From assembly GCA_902785825.1 (NCBI GenBank), contig CACZZZ010000004.1, positions 62,001 to 126,000 on the forward strand: DNA of 64,000 nt, read 5' to 3'. The position numbers and the translations under genes are program-made. The notes below the pieces were generated by a model. The model saw only the letters and a list, made by a program, of their open reading frames with translations, ran no database searches and was not told where the DNA came from. Positions 8,390-17,232 of the stretch are shown here, piece after piece (within the stretch, counting starts at the first letter, position 1; every line of letters starts with the position of its first letter). This DNA comes from an uncultured Bacteroidia bacterium (GTDB taxonomy: Bacteria; Bacteroidota; Bacteroidia; Bacteroidales; UBA932).

Positions 8390-8430
8390 TCCCGTGACGG
8401 AAAAGGTCGTGATTTGGGCACGGGCAGCTT

Positions 8431-9672
8431 TTAGATAGCGGAATTGGCGGCGGCGGTGGCGTCGAGGTCGAGGGCGTCGGCGAGAATCACGATCGGATTA
8501 AGGACTGTGTAACCAGTGGACATCTCAATCTGCCACTTACACGTCTCACACTCACAGCAGACGAAATCCGGAGCCAGAGACTTGATCTGCTCGAACAGGG
8601 GCCGACCTATCTCCTGGGAATATTTGTAGTTCTCCTTCTTGAAACCGTAAGTGCCGGCCATTCCGCAGCAATTGCTATCCAATACTGACAACGACACCCC
8701 TGGGATCATCCCGACCAGGGCCTTAGTGAATATTCCCCACCCCAGCTTCTCCATGTGGCAGGGGCAGTGATATGCGATCCTGGCGCGGTAATCCTCCTTG
8801 AACACGAGCTTCACATCCCCGGAGTCAAGAAGCTCGAAAAGGAATTTCTCAACAAGTGTGATGTTGTCCCGTACTCCAGTGTTGTCAACTCCGAGGACAT
8901 CGGGATATTCATCCCTCATAGTGAAGGCGCATGTGGACGAGACCGCCACAATCGGAAGTCCTTCATTGACAGCTTTCCCGAACACTTTCACATTATGCTC
9001 GGCGTGGCGCCTGGCCTGGTTCCACAAGCCATTCGAGATCATGGCCACCCCGCAGCACTCCTCGTCAATCAACTCCACGCCATATCCAACAGCGTTCATA
9101 ACCTTGACGAAAGCCTGCCCCACCTCGGGATGCTGGAACTCGGTTGAACAACCATGGAAAAAGGCCACTTTCCGAGGAAATTTATCCTGAGAAGAAGCGG
9201 CTTCCTTCTTGAACCAGCGGATAAAGCCCTTTTTCTGATATTTCGGGAAGGTTCTCTCCTTGTCGATGTCCATCATCACATCCATGACGGCTTTGACAGG
9301 CGCTGAAGCCACGACGGAATTTACCAGAGGAGCGAAAGGACGGGCCACCTTTCCCATAAAATCGGTGTTGGCGAGAATCCTGTCGCGAAGGTCGGGGAGT
9401 TCCCTGGCGAATCGCCTACGAGCGGAATGGATCAGATCAGCGATCTTCACCCCAGACGGACAAGCCACCTCACACCGTTTGCAATTCATGCAATACTTGA
9501 GGTTCTCGTCAAAGAAAAACTTGTTCTTGAGACGCAGTCTCTCACCATCCGGCCCAGCCTGCTTCGGCCCCGGATACAAGGGGTTGACAGCGACCACAGG
9601 ACAATAAGCGGTGCATATCGTACACTTGATGCACTGCTCGAAATTATTGGTACTGAGGTTCTTCTCCTGCAT
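8431..9672 (-). CDS. glpC: anaerobic glycerol-3-phosphate dehydrogenase subunit C
   Basis: A 413-residue iron-sulfur subunit. Two [4Fe-4S] motifs are visible: Cys14-17-20-24 (CIKCTICTAYCP) and Cys61-64-67-71 (CMNCKRCEVACP). The C-terminal half has the two cysteine-rich CCG domains typical of GlpC and heterodisulfide-reductase-like proteins (EECCGVAMISNG and SNCCGMAGTYG). GlpC anchors GlpAB to the membrane and passes electrons from glycerol-3-phosphate oxidation to menaquinone. It starts 2 bases after glpB, so it is the last gene of the glpABC operon. Family length is normal and all cluster ligands are present. Confidence 0.94.
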   Translation of the reverse strand: MQEKNLSTNNFEQCIKCTICTAYCPVVAVNPLYPGPKQAGPDGERLRLKNKFFFDENLKYCMNCKRCEVACPSGVKIADLIHSARRRFARELPDLRDRILANTDFMGKVARPFAPLVNSVVASAPVKAVMDVMMDIDKERTFPKYQKKGFIRWFKKEAASSQDKFPRKVAFFHGCSTEFQHPEVGQAFVKVMNAVGYGVELIDEECCGVAMISNGLWNQARRHAEHNVKVFGKAVNEGLPIVAVSSTCAFTMRDEYPDVLGVDNTGVRDNITLVEKFLFELLDSGDVKLVFKEDYRARIAYHCPCHMEKLGWGIFTKALVGMIPGVSLSVLDSNCCGMAGTYGFKKENYKYSQEIGRPLFEQIKSLAPDFVCCECETCKWQIEMSTGYTVLNPIVILADALDLDATAAANSAI

Positions 9673-9674
9673 GG

Positions 9675-10946
9675 CTATCTTCCCGCTAAAATACTGTCGG
9701 CCACGCTCATGGCTGTCATTATCGCCACTCCAGCACCGCTTCCCTCATACAATGAGTTACACCCGCCGACCTCAGATCCGACGACATAAAGGTTCTCTAT
9801 CATCCGTCCTTCGATGGAAGGTCTGAACAACTCGTCGCATACAACGCCATAGCCATCGTAGCCCTGAGGTGCGAAAAAGTCCTCGTCGCACCAGGCTTTC
9901 CTGTCGGAAGGGAAATCAGTGTCAAGTCCGAACACGGGCTCGTAAACTTTGGACGGAGTGGCCTCAAGGCCTTTCCCGAACAAGTGCCCGCTCGCGAGTA
10001 CGAAATTATCCGCTGACAGGCTCAGCTTCCCAAGATTGACAGTGTGGACAGATATCACACGACCATTCTCAACCAAGGGATCAACGGCGGTGTCTCCTTG
10101 CAGGAATGTTCCTCCAGCAGCCTCGAAAGACTTTTTAAGTCTCATCTGGGTGCGAATGCCAGGCACTGATGGTGGCATTGTGCCGACAAACATCACCTCG
10201 GCGGGAATCATCTCCCTAAGCCACTGGATGATAACCGGATCCCCAAGGCCGAAAACCTCGGGAAGGATTACCAGATCCTCTCCCTTGACGAGTTCCCTGA
10301 CCTTTGAACCGAATTCTTTCCAGTTGCTTTCCTTTCCCATCACCCTCGCGATACCGATGGAGCGCATCTCCGTGGGATTCCTTCTCAGATTCTCCACATC
10401 CGCTATTGTGACAGCCTCTACCCTACACTCGACGCCTCTTCGCGAAAGTCCTTCAGCGATAAATCCAGCGTTAAAGTCAAGAAAACCGGAAAAGTTAACT
10501 ATCAAGGCTCTACTCCACGATATATCATCCTTTGATTGAAGTAAGGTAACTTCATCCATAGCGAGCCAGCCGGGCTTGAACGAACCCATGGGAGTGACAC
10601 GGTAACCATTCACAGGCATGCCAAGTTCTCCAGATCGCGGGGACGGATGCAACCTCACTCCGCAAGACTCGAAGAAATCCGGAACGCCTGCCACATATTC
10701 AGTCATCTTGTCAACTCCGATCTTTGAATATGGATGCGCCTCGGGGAGGAATGACAGCGACTTCATGGGCTCACTGACCTCGCTCCCGTCGGGGAGCCTC
10801 CCGAGAAGCCCGAAGGTTCCCGAGGAGAAATGGAGGGCGTTCTGCCCGGCGGATATTATCAGGCATCTCTCCCCCGCCTTCTGCAACTTGATGCCGCAGA
10901 CAAGGGAAGAAAGTCCTCCACCAATTATGACAGTGTCGAATCTCAT
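9675..10946 (-). CDS. glpB: anaerobic glycerol-3-phosphate dehydrogenase subunit B
   Basis: A 423-residue flavoprotein with an N-terminal dinucleotide-binding motif VIIGGGLSSLVCGIKL and the ending VVGSEVGGCNSLYEGSGAGV typical of GlpB. In the anaerobic complex GlpB holds a flavin and mediates transfer between GlpA and the iron-sulfur subunit GlpC. Its start overlaps the stop of glpA by one base (10946), and glpC follows after 2 bases, so the three are translated as a tight operon. Confidence 0.93.
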   Translation of the reverse strand: MRFDTVIIGGGLSSLVCGIKLQKAGERCLIISAGQNALHFSSGTFGLLGRLPDGSEVSEPMKSLSFLPEAHPYSKIGVDKMTEYVAGVPDFFESCGVRLHPSPRSGELGMPVNGYRVTPMGSFKPGWLAMDEVTLLQSKDDISWSRALIVNFSGFLDFNAGFIAEGLSRRGVECRVEAVTIADVENLRRNPTEMRSIGIARVMGKESNWKEFGSKVRELVKGEDLVILPEVFGLGDPVIIQWLREMIPAEVMFVGTMPPSVPGIRTQMRLKKSFEAAGGTFLQGDTAVDPLVENGRVISVHTVNLGKLSLSADNFVLASGHLFGKGLEATPSKVYEPVFGLDTDFPSDRKAWCDEDFFAPQGYDGYGVVCDELFRPSIEGRMIENLYVVGSEVGGCNSLYEGSGAGVAIMTAMSVADSILAGR

Positions 10947-12541
10947 CAGTCTTCGTTCAATCCAAGTACCTCAGAATAAACCCATTGAGTATATGAAGCC
11001 TCGCGCAGGGTCTCACCCCAGGCGACGGGATACATGCCTTTCCATCTCTCACGCATGAATGCCTTCAGGTCGTTTCTCGCTTTGGAAGCACAGCCATTAG
11101 CCTTGGCAAGTCTCCCCGCGGCCCTGCAGGCGCATAACTCACCCTGACAGGTACCCATGCCGACCCTGGTCCTACGCCTGAGATCCACAAGATCATTAAC
11201 GTCCAAGTACTCAGCCGCGGCATCAACCTCAGCCACAGTGACTTCCTCGCACTCGCAGATCACACCGCCTTTATCTTCGCCAAAATCCAGATGCGCGGCG
11301 CCCGCTCCGAACCTTCCGACCAAGGCTTTCTGAGCCGTAGTCGGGACATCCCATATTTTCTTGGCTATCTTTTCCAAACCGCCACCTTCGGAGCCTGGCA
11401 GGGGCAGCTTGGCAGTCTGGCAGGTTGCCTCTACCCCGAGCTTGCGGCATACAGTGTCAGTGGCTATTTCCGCCATAAGCCTGTAAGTCATCAGCTTACC
11501 GCCAGTGATGCTGACCAGACCCTTGACGCCGTCTCTGGACTCGTGGTCCAGACAGACAATTCCACGGCTGATATTCCTGCCAGAAGGATCATTGTCGGCT
11601 GAGACGAGTGGCCTTACGCCGGCATATCCCCTGAGAATCCTGGTATGCTCAAGGCAAGGAGCCAGTTTAGCTCCTTCCGAGAGCAAAAGACTGACTTCCT
11701 CCGGAGTCACACGCATATTGTCGCATTCCTCGTAAGGGACTCTGGTCGAAGTGGTTCCGATCACGCACACAGTGTCTCCAGGCACAAGAATATCCGCATT
11801 GGCGGGCTTGCGGCACCGGTTGATGACCATACCATTGACACGGTGGGCGAATATCAGCAAGGCACCCTTGGCGGGGAACATTCCTATGTTTACACCGGCC
11901 AGGGAGGCGATATGATGCCCCCAAATACCAGCGGCGTTCACAACAACCCTGGCATAGTAGTCGGTTACCTGGTGGGTGGAACGGTCAAGAACCTTGACTC
12001 CCCTCACAGTATCCCCTTCCTTAATGAATCCGACAACCTCGGAACGCAGTGCTATCTTGGCTCCGTGGAGTTTCGCGTCGACAATATTCGCTGAGCATAA
12101 CCTGAATGGATCAACGCAGCCGTCAGGAACCTTCACCGCACCTATAATACCCGGATTTACAGAAGGTTCCATTTTAAGAGCCTCCTTGGGGTCGATAACC
12201 TCGGCCTTGATCCCGGCCGCATGGCAAGACTCCACAAAAGTGGCTTGGTACGCAAGATCATCCTCCGGCAGGGTGATGAACAATCCGGAAGTGTCGTCCA
12301 CGCAATGGCGGGCGACCTTTTTCAGAATCATATTCTCGCTGATGCACTCAGCGGCCGATTCCCGGTCGGTCACAGCATAACGAGCGCCGCTGTGAAGCAG
12401 TCCGTGGTTTCTCCCGGTAGCTCCTGTGGCGATGTCATCACGCTCTATCAGCAGGACACTCAGGCCGCGCAAGGCACAGTCCCTCGCTGTTCCGGCTCCG
12501 GTAATCCCGCCTCCTACGACAATGACATCGAAATCTTTCAT
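10946..12541 (-). CDS. glpA: anaerobic glycerol-3-phosphate dehydrogenase subunit A
   Basis: A 531-residue FAD-dependent catalytic subunit. The N-terminus has the Rossmann motif VIVVGGGITGAGTARD and the family block GATGRNHGLLHSGARY; the C-terminus has a BFD-like [2Fe-2S] domain with CECEEVTVAEV and GTCQGELCACR, as expected of GlpA but not of aerobic GlpD. It oxidises sn-glycerol-3-phosphate to dihydroxyacetone phosphate during anaerobic growth. Its ATG overlaps the stop of the upstream DUF6340 lipoprotein gene by one base (TGATG), so that gene is probably in the same transcript. Confidence 0.95.
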   Translation of the reverse strand: MKDFDVIVVGGGITGAGTARDCALRGLSVLLIERDDIATGATGRNHGLLHSGARYAVTDRESAAECISENMILKKVARHCVDDTSGLFITLPEDDLAYQATFVESCHAAGIKAEVIDPKEALKMEPSVNPGIIGAVKVPDGCVDPFRLCSANIVDAKLHGAKIALRSEVVGFIKEGDTVRGVKVLDRSTHQVTDYYARVVVNAAGIWGHHIASLAGVNIGMFPAKGALLIFAHRVNGMVINRCRKPANADILVPGDTVCVIGTTSTRVPYEECDNMRVTPEEVSLLLSEGAKLAPCLEHTRILRGYAGVRPLVSADNDPSGRNISRGIVCLDHESRDGVKGLVSITGGKLMTYRLMAEIATDTVCRKLGVEATCQTAKLPLPGSEGGGLEKIAKKIWDVPTTAQKALVGRFGAGAAHLDFGEDKGGVICECEEVTVAEVDAAAEYLDVNDLVDLRRRTRVGMGTCQGELCACRAAGRLAKANGCASKARNDLKAFMRERWKGMYPVAWGETLREASYTQWVYSEVLGLNED

Positions 12542-13500
12542 CAGCGCCCGGTATATTCCTTTATTTTCCTGCGGAGATCCTTAGAAATACTGACCGGCAT
12601 ATCTTTATCTGACCTGTCGAGCCACTCGAGCGCCAAATCAGGCATTCCGGTCATGAAGCATCCAAGGGCGATATTGTAGGCCGCGCAGGCCCTCTTTTCC
12701 TCGTTCTTGGATTTGGTCAGGGGGATCCACTCCTCAATTGCCTTATCCCACTTAAAAGAATAGGCATACTCGGCTCCCTTATTCCAGGCGGCCTCGGCCC
12801 CGTCATAGTAGATTACCTGGAAATATTCCTGCTTCCAAGTTGACAAGAATGAGTTGGCCGCCATTGATCCAGCTTTCTGGGCAATATCTGGGATGGCCTG
12901 GAGAGAACGGACAGCGATATTGTCCTTCCCTACCGTACCGTCGCTGTAAACCTCTGTCGATAAAGACTTGCTCCCGTTGAAACCGAGGACCTTATCCTCC
13001 TTGTTCATCGAGTCATAAACATAGACTTTGGTGGTGAAGGGAATGGTGACTTGGGTGATATACGTTGAATCCGCGGATTTTCTCCTTCCGCCGACTTTCA
13101 TAGGCTCACCGACAGTGGGTGTGCCCAACTCGGGGAGGTCAAAAAGGAATACCACATCCTTCCCGGATTCCATGACCAGACGCACCAAAGTGTCTTTCGC
13201 CGAATAGTCGGCCGCCTTTTCGGATTCCATTTTGAAAAGGCCTATCACTTGATCGCCACCGAAATAATCTTCCTCCAGACGAGAGGCGAACCCATCCGCT
13301 ATAGAGGCGTTAAATTGATTGACCCGGGACTCATTACCCGTGAGATAGACTACGGCCATGGATTTTCCACCAAGGTTGAGACCCGACTTTGAGGCGGTTC
13401 TCATCTCCGGCCTTATGACGAAAGCCTGTGGGGCACAGGACGCGAGCGCCAGCAATACTGACGCGAACGTCAATCCTTTGAAAAATAGATTCTTAACCAT
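12541..13500 (-). CDS. DUF6340 family lipoprotein
   Basis: A 319-residue lipoprotein: signal sequence residues 1-21, lipobox ALASC with Cys22. The body resembles the DUF6340 family of Bacteroidota, whose function is unknown. The N-terminal half looks alpha/beta (SMAVVYLTGNESRVNQFN, VVFLFDLPELGTP); the C-terminal third is rich in helices and resembles TPR-like repeats (WNKGAEYAYSFKWDKAIEEW, ACAAYNIALGCFMTGMPDLA). It lies between rimO and glpA, 4 bases from the former and overlapping the latter, which suggests shared transcription but not necessarily shared function. Confidence 0.75.
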   Translation of the reverse strand: MVKNLFFKGLTFASVLLALASCAPQAFVIRPEMRTASKSGLNLGGKSMAVVYLTGNESRVNQFNASIADGFASRLEEDYFGGDQVIGLFKMESEKAADYSAKDTLVRLVMESGKDVVFLFDLPELGTPTVGEPMKVGGRRKSADSTYITQVTIPFTTKVYVYDSMNKEDKVLGFNGSKSLSTEVYSDGTVGKDNIAVRSLQAIPDIAQKAGSMAANSFLSTWKQEYFQVIYYDGAEAAWNKGAEYAYSFKWDKAIEEWIPLTKSKNEEKRACAAYNIALGCFMTGMPDLALEWLDRSDKDMPVSISKDLRRKIKEYTGR

Positions 13501-13504
13501 ACGT

Positions 13505-14815
13505 TTATCTTTTTACCGGCTCCGCTGTGAGATCATACTCATCGGCGCCGGTAATCTTCACATCAATAAACTTGCCGCAAAGCTCTTCGGGGCTCTTGCC
13601 ACCAAAAAGATCCGCTTCATAACGAACGACGATCTCCCCATCAACCTCGGGACTCTCATATTGGCTCCGGCAAACCAGAACCCCGTCGGCATAGTCATCA
13701 ACCAGGACACGCTCCACAGTGGAGACACGGGATTGGTTGAAAGACAGAGAGATGTCGCGCTGGACATCCATCAACTCCGACAGCCTTTCCCGCTTCATTT
13801 TACGGGAAACCCTGTCCGGGTAATTCTCCGCTCCAAAGGTGCCTTCCTCTTCTGAATACATGAAGGCTCCAAGTCTCTCAAAACGCGCCTGCCGGACAAA
13901 ATCGAGCAACTCCTCGAAATCCCTTTTACCCTCTCCCGGATGCCCGACAATCATCGTAGTCCTAAGTACGACTCCCGGAATCCGTTCCCTCATTTTGCGG
14001 ACGAGCTCCCTGGTCCATGCGCCATCGACATGTCTCCGCATTTTGGAAAGAACCTTATCGGAGATATGCTGGAGGGGAATATCCAGGTACTTGCAGACCT
14101 TAGGATTGGCGGCCATCTCGTCAAGAACATCCTCCGGGAAGTCTGCCGGATAGGAATAATGTATCCTAATCCATTCAATGCCATTTACTTCCGAAAGACG
14201 ACGAATCAACTCGGCAAGCTTTCGCTCCTTGTACAGATCCAAGCCATAGAAAGTCGTGTCCTGAGCGATGAGGATAAGTTCCTTGACACCACCCGCAGCT
14301 AGCGACGAGGCTTCTTTGACCAGATCTTCCATCGGGACCGACTTGTGCGGGCCGCGAATAAGGGGGATGGCGCAATAAGCGCAGCGACGGTCACAGCCTT
14401 CGGATATCTTAAGATAAGCGTAGGCATGCGAATCAGTCCGATACCTGCCTGTATCCCCTTCCAGGCGTCCACCTAAGGACTTTACGAGGGGATCCTGGTC
14501 CCTGGCTCCGAACCAACCGTCCACCTCAGGGATAAGTGTCGGGAGCTGTCCCATGTACCTTTGCGACAGGCAGCCGAAAACAAGGAGTTTTCCCACCTCC
14601 CCGGCCTGCTTGCGGGCGGAGGCTGAAAGGACAGCCTGGATGGACTCTTCCTTGGCGTCACCGATAAACCCGCACGTATTAACGAGAAGGATGTCCACCG
14701 GTCCTGTCCAACTCTCGGGCAGGATATTGTAAATGCCGTCCAACCGGGCGAGGAGACGCTCGGTGTCGACGGTGTTCTTTGAACACCCTAACGTTATGAC
14801 CTGCAGTGACTTCAT
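13505..14815 (-). CDS. rimO: ribosomal protein uS12 (S12) methylthiotransferase
   Basis: A 436-residue radical-SAM methylthiotransferase. The N-terminal MTTase domain has its three cluster cysteines in LGCSKNTVDTERL, NTCGFIGDAKEES and VFGCLSQRY; the radical-SAM motif is CDRRCAYCAIP; the C-terminus ends in a TRAM domain. The MTTase spacing and SKNTVD block point to RimO, which methylthiolates an Asp of S12, and not to the tRNA enzyme MiaB. Length is standard. It starts 3 bases after the DUF5606 gene ends, within a long minus-strand run of genes. Confidence 0.95.
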   Translation of the reverse strand: MKSLQVITLGCSKNTVDTERLLARLDGIYNILPESWTGPVDILLVNTCGFIGDAKEESIQAVLSASARKQAGEVGKLLVFGCLSQRYMGQLPTLIPEVDGWFGARDQDPLVKSLGGRLEGDTGRYRTDSHAYAYLKISEGCDRRCAYCAIPLIRGPHKSVPMEDLVKEASSLAAGGVKELILIAQDTTFYGLDLYKERKLAELIRRLSEVNGIEWIRIHYSYPADFPEDVLDEMAANPKVCKYLDIPLQHISDKVLSKMRRHVDGAWTRELVRKMRERIPGVVLRTTMIVGHPGEGKRDFEELLDFVRQARFERLGAFMYSEEEGTFGAENYPDRVSRKMKRERLSELMDVQRDISLSFNQSRVSTVERVLVDDYADGVLVCRSQYESPEVDGEIVVRYEADLFGGKSPEELCGKFIDVKITGADEYDLTAEPVKR

Positions 14816-14818
14816 CTA

Positions 14819-15250
14819 TTATTCAGCCTTTTCCCCAGACTCTTCCTCTTCCTCAGGATCGATGAAATCGAAGGAAGCGCGCTCTCTGATCTCGTTGAAC
14901 CACTCCACGACCTTCCTCATGTGGGAGACATAGAAACGGTCCCCGTCATAATCAGGAATAGCCTTCTGGAAAAGAGCCTTGAGCTCCTCAGGAGTTGCCT
15001 TGGGGCCTGGTGCGGGAGCGTCTCCCAGAACATCCTTCATCTTCAGGAACACTTCCCTGAGTTTGGTCTCTCCCTCAGTGGTATAGATGGAGATGTCCTC
15101 AAGGGTGGTTATGCGGTTCTTTGCGCCGGCGACGGTTCTTTTTCCATCAGCGAGGGACTCGACGATGGCTCCGCCACGCGCCTGGGCCAGATAGCGGAAC
15201 AGTCCATGCTGGCCCGATATCGAGAGAATTTTTGACAAATCAGTTTTCAT
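14819..15250 (-). CDS. DUF5606 family protein
   Basis: A 143-residue soluble protein with no signal peptide or membrane segment. It matches the Bacteroidota DUF5606 family as I recognise it: start MKTDLSKILSISGQHGLFRY, then GAIVESLADGKR and a barrel-like small domain, a helical middle (KLREVFLKMKDVLGD), a conserved end DGDRFYVSHMRKVVEWFNE, and an acidic tail rich in Glu. The family is conserved but uncharacterised. Position between coaE and rimO suggests a housekeeping role; none can be assigned. Confidence 0.8.
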   Translation of the reverse strand: MKTDLSKILSISGQHGLFRYLAQARGGAIVESLADGKRTVAGAKNRITTLEDISIYTTEGETKLREVFLKMKDVLGDAPAPGPKATPEELKALFQKAIPDYDGDRFYVSHMRKVVEWFNEIRERASFDFIDPEEEEESGEKAE

Positions 15251-15280
15251 ATCCGTTAAAATTAAACATTTTTCTTCAAA

Positions 15281-15907
15281 CTATCGCGCGTTCAGTTCCT
15301 TAAACACGCGCGCGACCTCCAACTGAAGGTCGTCAAGCGTCCCGTCATTACGGATGATAGCGTCAGCTTTAGACAGATCAAAGCGCTGTGCGGCCATCCT
15401 TTTTATCACCTCAGACGGATCAACATTATCACGCTCACAAGCCCGTTTAAGCCTGGATTGAAGCGGGGCGTCAACAAGAGCGACTTTGTCCACGACAGCG
15501 AGAAATTCGGGCTTCTGGAGAATGATGGCGGATTCCATCACGCAGAATGGCTCGCCACCAAAGAAATCAGGGCCAGAGGGCATATCCTCCAGTTTGACAG
15601 ACCACATGGCTTTCCAGCGTCTGAAATCCTTCATGACCGCAGGATGGACGATGGACTCAAGAGCGCTCAGTTTCTCCGGCGAGGAGAAAACCACCGAGGC
15701 GAGTTTCTTCAGGTCGGGCTCCCCTCCCTGAGTTCGGAACGACTGACCGAAAGCGCCTTCCACTGAATCCAGCAACTCATCATCCTCCTTATATAGCCTT
15801 TTGGCGGCGGAGTCAGAGTCATAGACGGGTATTCCCCTGGCGGAAAGTATAGAACAAACAACCGACTTCCCGCTTCCGATCCCCCCTGTAACCGCGATCG
15901 TTCTCAT
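15281..15907 (-). CDS. coaE: dephospho-CoA kinase
   Basis: A 208-residue P-loop kinase that phosphorylates dephospho-CoA in the last step of coenzyme A synthesis. Walker A is GGIGSGKS at about residues 8-15, followed by the GIPVYDSDSAAK block that contains the catalytic Asp, and the lid-type region around QSRLKRACERDNVDPSE. I use the ATG at 15907 because upstream in-frame sequence is only the shadow of the neighbouring gene. This start overlaps the YbbR gene stop by 4 bases (ATGA). Confidence 0.93.
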   Translation of the reverse strand: MRTIAVTGGIGSGKSVVCSILSARGIPVYDSDSAAKRLYKEDDELLDSVEGAFGQSFRTQGGEPDLKKLASVVFSSPEKLSALESIVHPAVMKDFRRWKAMWSVKLEDMPSGPDFFGGEPFCVMESAIILQKPEFLAVVDKVALVDAPLQSRLKRACERDNVDPSEVIKRMAAQRFDLSKADAIIRNDGTLDDLQLEVARVFKELNAR

Positions 15908-16863
15908 CTGGAACTCTCCTCCACACAATCGAACACTTCTGGCTCGATTGAATATTCGATCACCCCGTCCGGAATCTTGGATGGGATGGCAATGCACCTG
16001 CCGCCAATCGACTTTCTGAAATCAGTGTAGTCTATGTGGAAACTCACGAGGTCGGAAGGATCATTGCTTAAAGGGAAAATGCATTTATAGACAACCTGAG
16101 CAGTGGAGGGATAGATTGAGAGTTTCAATCCCGCGGGTACATTTCTCGGAGACACAGCGACTTCCGTGGCTATTTCCACGAACCGGGTGACGTCCAATGA
16201 ATATCCCACCTCGTCCTCCGACATCCTCACCCCTTGGATCGATTCCAGTTTGACCGAACCGTGGGCGCTGGATTTGAGATTGTTAAGCTCAACAGCCCGC
16301 GTGAACACCTTGTTTATGGTCTCCAGATGGTAAGGCTCGCCATAGATGGTCACGGAATCCGGTTTGAGGTGAATAGGGGCCATGGCCATGTACTGTGGCT
16401 TGAAAGTGAACACAGTCACGGCCTGAACTGGCACTTTCTTATGGTTCTCGACCGGAAAACGGAACTGGAAACTTTCCGAGAGGAAGGATTCCAGCTGGAC
16501 ACCTTCTCCGAATATGTCAGAAACATAATTCCCAAGCTCAGCGGAGGTGATGTAATACATATCCCCTTCCGCCGGATGCATGTCGCTGGCGTTGAATTTC
16601 ACGCGCAGGGCCTCTTTCTTGGCCTTATGGCGTCCCCTGAGTATCGAGAAACCGGATGTACGGCACCTGGCCGCTATCGTGCTGGAGTTGGACGAGACAT
16701 TGGAATGGCCTTCAAGGTTGCATTCAGCGATGACAGGGACCGACAGGGTCTCCGAATAGTTAAGGGAGAGATTGTGGAGCAACCAGATGCCGAAAGCCAG
16801 CAGAAGAGACATCAGAAACACACCGATGTCCCTTCCGTTGAGCTTATGAAGCAGTTGTCTCAA
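15904..16863 (-). CDS. YbbR-like domain protein
   Basis: A 319-residue protein with one N-terminal membrane anchor (about residues 13-31, IGVFLMSLLLAFGIWLLHNL) and an exported beta-rich body. The arrangement yajC, YbbR-like, coaE is one I recall from other Bacteroidota, and the repeated motifs (VPVQAVTVFTFKPQY, PDSVTIYGEP) match YbbR repeats. YbbR/CdaR proteins in Firmicutes bind the diadenylate cyclase CdaA; no cyclase gene is in this window, so a c-di-AMP role here is unproven. Stop overlaps coaE start. Confidence 0.78.
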   Translation of the reverse strand: MRQLLHKLNGRDIGVFLMSLLLAFGIWLLHNLSLNYSETLSVPVIAECNLEGHSNVSSNSSTIAARCRTSGFSILRGRHKAKKEALRVKFNASDMHPAEGDMYYITSAELGNYVSDIFGEGVQLESFLSESFQFRFPVENHKKVPVQAVTVFTFKPQYMAMAPIHLKPDSVTIYGEPYHLETINKVFTRAVELNNLKSSAHGSVKLESIQGVRMSEDEVGYSLDVTRFVEIATEVAVSPRNVPAGLKLSIYPSTAQVVYKCIFPLSNDPSDLVSFHIDYTDFRKSIGGRCIAIPSKIPDGVIEYSIEPEVFDCVEESSR

Positions 16864-16867
16864 CTAA

Positions 16868-17203
16868 CTATGCCTTGGGAGCATCCTCCGTGAAATCCCT
16901 CACGATGGAGTTCTTGTCAACCCTGAGTTTGACATCACCGTCAACCTTGATGAGAACGGAACGGTCCTTGATCTCATCCACGGTGCCATAGATACCACCA
17001 GCGGTGACGACTTTGTCGCCCTTCTTGAGCTCGTTACGGAACTTCTCAAGTTCTTTCTGCTGCTTGCGCTGCGGTCTGATCATGAAAAGCCACATGATTC
17101 CAAACAGCAGGACCATCATGATCAAAAAACTGGAGCCGCCAGCACCGGGAGCCTGTCCCGCACCATTAGCGGTCTGCAACAATGTGATAGTAAGTATATT
17201 CAT
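16868..17203 (-). CDS. yajC: preprotein translocase accessory subunit YajC
   Basis: A 111-residue protein with one transmembrane segment (about residues 24-43, FLIMMVLLFGIMWLFMIRPQ) followed by the RPQRKQQKE motif and a small basic domain (GDKVVTAGGIYGTVDEI) characteristic of YajC. It associates with SecDF in the inner membrane to assist protein export. The N-terminal stretch before the membrane segment is Gly/Ala rich. It is 4 bases upstream of the YbbR gene and downstream of nusB. Confidence 0.95.
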   Translation of the reverse strand: MNILTITLLQTANGAGQAPGAGGSSFLIMMVLLFGIMWLFMIRPQRKQQKELEKFRNELKKGDKVVTAGGIYGTVDEIKDRSVLIKVDGDVKLRVDKNSIVRDFTEDAPKA

Positions 17204-17232
17204 CTTTAAAAAAATTGTTATCGATTGCGAAT

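Noticed and set aside
8124..8421. Several short open frames in both strands between menA and glpC
   Set aside because: They fall in the RNase P RNA gene, whose conserved blocks and P1 helix explain the sequence.
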